Part shown: positions 61,020 through 64,000 of the stretch, piece by piece
How positions within the stretch are numbered: position 1 is the stretch's first letter
Layout: every line of letters starts with the position of its first letter
NCBI GenBank assembly: GCA_018907035.1
Contig: JACCIC010000062.1
Coordinates: 360,001 to 424,000 of the forward strand
DNA length: 64,000 bases
Origin: Sycobia sp. Sy_11
Taxonomy: Eukaryota > Arthropoda > Insecta > Hymenoptera > Epichrysomallidae
Direction: 5' to 3'
Translations under genes and position numbers: made by a program
Notes under the pieces: model-generated
The model's database searches: none
Told to the model about the DNA's origin: nothing
Seen by the model: only the letters and a program-made list of their open reading frames with translations

Positions 61020-61500
61020 TATATTTAAGAAAAAATATATTACAAACTATAATTTTCGATTAAGTATTTTTTAGTTGCAAATGAAATTTTTTGATTTATA
61101 AATATTCGGTTTATCCGAATAGTAAATTATAAAAGTAATAATCTGTAAATTTTTTATAATCTAATATATATAAGAATATTTTGATGATTTATTATAAATA
61201 TCTCTATATTGTTTAAAAATGTTTAAAAAGATGAATGCTCTCAAGTTTCATCAAATAATATGACAGAATACTTACCAATTAACAAAAACTCAATAATTTC
61301 TTTTGTATTTAGGAAAAACAAGTTTTATTTTTACTATAAATAGCGCAATAATTTCATAATATTATTTATATTAATAATTGTTAATTATTAATAAATACGC
61401 ATTGTTTCTAAAAATAAAAATTTTAATAATTCCTTTTTTATATACATTTGTCCTGGATATATGCCATAGCAAGATTTCCTACATGTAATATACATACAGC

Positions 61501-61502
61501 TA

Positions 61503-61566
<64 letters not shown>
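61501..61566. repeat. (AT)n microsatellite
   Basis: About 30 TA units. Confidence 0.96.
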
Positions 61567-61570
<4 letters not shown>

Positions 61571-62404
61571 AAAGGTAAATATTTTATATAATAATTAAAT
61601 TCGATATTGAATGTTCGTTTTTAGACTATTTTACCCACATAGTATAGATACTACTAACGAATGAATTTAATTCAATGCAATGCATGGATAAAATTATTAT
61701 TTACTTTTAACACATGGTTCATAAATAGATTAATATTTTTTGCTTTATATGAGTTTAATAATATTTTCTTAATTTCTAAATATAATTACATGTATCTAAA
61801 TATAGAATAGAAGTCTAATTTTGTATTATATATCCTATTCAATATTTCTTGAATTTCTCATTCATAAACTGAATTCTGCTTCGGAAAGAGTGATGTAAAT
61901 TATTTAGATTTATTCTTATTTATCTCCCTGATTTTTTCGAGCATATATGGGAAGTTCTATTACTAACGCATTGTTCAAACTTTAATTTTAAATAGTGTAA
62001 TATAATATGAAATCTTTTTGTAGATAAATTACAATTTTAATTGTTTTTGCTTAAAAATCATTTTGAACTAATATAGACGTTTGGATATATGTTATTGTTT
62101 TATATAAAAGTTTTCCTATTTGAACTCAACTGAATACAGGCTTACAAATATTTGTGAATTTTCAATATTAAATTTCTGATTAAAGTATTATATATTTTCT
62201 CGTTGTTATGTCTTCTTAATGGTATACAAAAATAAAATCATAATTTATAATAGCTTTTTTAAATAAATGCTTAGGTATCGAAATTTGGTACATAGTGACG
62301 CAATCACATAATAACGAACATAGTTCGACCGAAAGTCACCTCGATAAAAATAAGGTCCCACCAATCCAGAACACGGCTACAATCCATTGCGTTTTTCTTT
62401 TCAG

Positions 62405-62820
62405 ATTACGACGGACGTCCTAGATCCTACCTGGAGCAGCGACTGCCGGCGCCACCGCCCCTGCCCTCGCCCTTGCAATCCGCCTCAGAAGAGGAGAGCA
62501 TCGCCGCACAAATGCGGAAAGTGATCACAGCCAGCGGTACAAATTTCAAGTGCACAAAGTGCGGCCGGCTCTACCAGCGATTTCACTCCTTGACCCGGCA
62601 CCTGAAGGTCGAGTGCGGCAAACAGCCCCAGTACCAGTGCCCGGTCTGTCACGCCTGGTTCAAGTACCGGCACAATCTCAGAGCCCACGTGAACCATCGC
62701 CACGGAAACAGCGATCAGGCCAAGTTCCCGTGTGGCCTGTGCTCTAAAAAGTTCTTCAGGCGCGACAGACTCATTCTTCATTTGCGAAAGAACCACAATG
62801 CCGAGCTGCCCTGTCAGTAG
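62405..62820 (+). CDS. lola: Lola alternative terminal exon, three zinc fingers (137 codons)
   Basis: A strong acceptor ends at 62404. Two bases plus 137 codons run to TAG. The linker starts YDGRPRSYLEQRLP and has a Pro-rich stretch and an acidic SEEES. Finger 1 is C49, C52, H65, C70 (CTKCGRLYQRFHSLTRH, VECGKQ). Finger 2 is C78, C81, H94, H99 (CPVCHAWFKYRHNLRAH). Finger 3 is C109, C112, H125, H130 (CGLCSKKFFRRDRLILH). The third finger follows a ten-residue linker and is unlike fingers 1 and 2. The chain ends AELPCQ. AATAAA at 63166-63171 also marks the left edge of a foldback-family copy, so the poly(A) signal may lie in the inserted element. Confidence 0.89.
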
Positions 62821-64000
62821 GGGCTCAAAATATATCGTTGAAAAATTGTTGTTGTTAGGATCTGTTAGAGAAAGCCAGCCTCTAGAGGGGCTGTATATAT
62901 TGAGGACCCTTATGAAAAGTGGCGCGATTCGGCCCCCGACGAAAACTAGCCTGGCGCAAGCGTCCAACGAAGTGTGGAGCCGTCGAGAATATACGAATGA
63001 AGAATAACGTGATTTGTTTGCCGGTGATTGTTGTACTCGAGTACTTCGAGTAGCTAAACTCTTGGACAGGCTGACGAAAAGAAACACTGTTTCGGTTTTT
63101 TATATGGAATGTGCCTAGTTGCACTGTATCAAAGATGATACTTTTCTTTCGCATTTACTCGAGTTAATAAATATTTGTATCGGTCTTACAGTCTTTTTAA
63201 TAAACTGCGTATGATTATAACTGTTCCGGTTTATAATCACGCCCGTAGAATCTGAAATTTAAAACCCAAGATACTAAAAATAAAAATTTTATTAAAAATA
63301 TTATTAAGAATTAACCTATCTATTAAGCTAACATAACCTATCACAGCCTCACTGACATTAGAATTACATTATTTTTAAAAGCTGTAAGATCGATGAAAAT
63401 GTTGTTAGTCCGAAATATAAAAATCAAATTTAATAATGTTAATACAGAGCAAACTGATTGCTCCCTTCACCTAACATTCTTTCTCCAGCCTCGAATGCTT
63501 CAAGCTGCTTATATGGGAAAAAGAATGCTGGATATAAGAGATAGTCAGTTTGTTCTTTAGTAACAAAATTAACTTAGATTTTAATATTTGGTTTTCCACA
63601 TTATAGTCTTGGACAAATACTGATACTTTTCTTTTTAAAATTTTCAATCATGCTACTATTCGTTCAGGACATCTACATGCACACGCGCACGCGTACCTGT
63701 TTTAAAATTTATAATTTAGGTTTAAAAATAAGAAAAAAAATAAAAAAAGGATCCCTTTCGAGGGCTTTAATAAATTGTAATATCTACCCGTTGAAAAGTT
63801 TCGATAGCCATTATTTACTATCCTTTTTAGGCTTTAATGAATATAATAAAAAATATAATAGAATATTCTTCGATTTCAAAATAAGAATTAATAATAATAA
63901 ATAATTTTAAATATAAATAGCTCATTATAAAAATTGTTTTGCAAACTGTTGAAGACTTAGTTTTAATATAAACTAAGAACTGTCCCTACTATTATTAATA
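62821..64000. other. 3' untranslated sequence and spacer with a foldback element
   Basis: A moderately GC 3' untranslated part runs to about 63100, then the foldback-family element (63166-63600), then AT-rich sequence to the window end. No further exon seen. Confidence 0.5.
63166..63600. mobile_element. foldback-family element
   Basis: The left part carries the family segments TCTTACAGTCTTTTTAATAAA and TTTATAATCACGCCCGTAGA. 63411-63463 and 63541-63597 are inverted, diverged copies of each other (AATATAAAAATCAAATTTAA against its partner). Inside them CATTCTTTCTCC pairs with GGGAAAAAGAATG around a loop of about 28 bases. No coding frame. Confidence 0.55.

Larger units (their letters stand above)
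59987..62404. other. 3' untranslated sequence and spacer with three simple repeats
   Basis: The first 300 bases are GC-richer 3' untranslated sequence. Then AT-rich DNA with (AT)n at 60500-60540, (ATC)n at 60939-61019 and (AT)n at 61501-61566. The acceptor CGTTTTTCTTTTCAG ends at 62404. Confidence 0.5.

Overview
The window is a 64 kb piece of an AT-rich animal genome. It looks like the 3' half of one large, alternatively spliced transcription unit on the + strand. Gene-like sequence is confined to short GC-richer islands. Nearly every island has the same plan: a polypyrimidine tract and AG acceptor, a variable linker, an atypical C2HC finger (C-x2-C-x12-H-x4-C, ending in ECG), a 7-9 residue linker, a C2H2 finger (often CPYC...H-x4-H), and a stop codon. 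No island has an initiation region. This is the architecture of the isoform-specific terminal exons of longitudinals lacking (lola), the insect BTB zinc-finger transcription factor. The shared BTB exons are not in the window and should lie to the left. An insect is near certain. Hymenoptera is a reasonable guess but is not proven by the sequence.

I place 19 intact alternative terminal exons (starts 3337, 7619, 10840, 12264, 14376, 23355, 25079, 27195, 28983, 31701, 34266, 36511, 40363, 43147, 48189, 49425, 53082, 59646 and 62405). There is also one short lone-finger exon (45961), one exon broken by a single in-frame stop (316), three clearly decayed copies (1567, 8664, 9843) and a few weaker relics (11763, 13268, 13816). 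Every exon I could place, intact or decayed, starts with two bases before the first whole codon of its finger or open frame. That is a phase-1 intron throughout, so any of them can be joined to the same upstream donor. Two intact exons (7619 and 49425) have no usable ATG and are invisible to an ATG-based ORF search.

Layout: 0.3-14.6 kb is a birth-and-death zone with closely spaced duplicates, several of them dead. 14.6-23.3 kb is empty, AT-rich sequence. 23.3-36.9 kb holds seven well-preserved exons, including the most unusual one at 28983, which carries nineteen 16-residue repeats before its fingers. 37.2-38.95 kb holds two inverted-repeat elements, one with a hammerhead-ribozyme-like core in its loop. 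40.3-53.7 kb holds exons with one or two fingers. 53.7-59.6 kb is empty, and 59.6-62.8 kb holds the last two exons seen. Simple-sequence repeats are abundant, and several lie just upstream of splice acceptors.

The exons act as a cassette bank. One N-terminal BTB half is combined with one finger cassette per transcript, which gives nuclear factors with the same dimerisation domain and different DNA-binding ends. In Drosophila the lola 3' exons are joined partly by trans-splicing and some have internal promoters. Whether that applies here cannot be read from the sequence.
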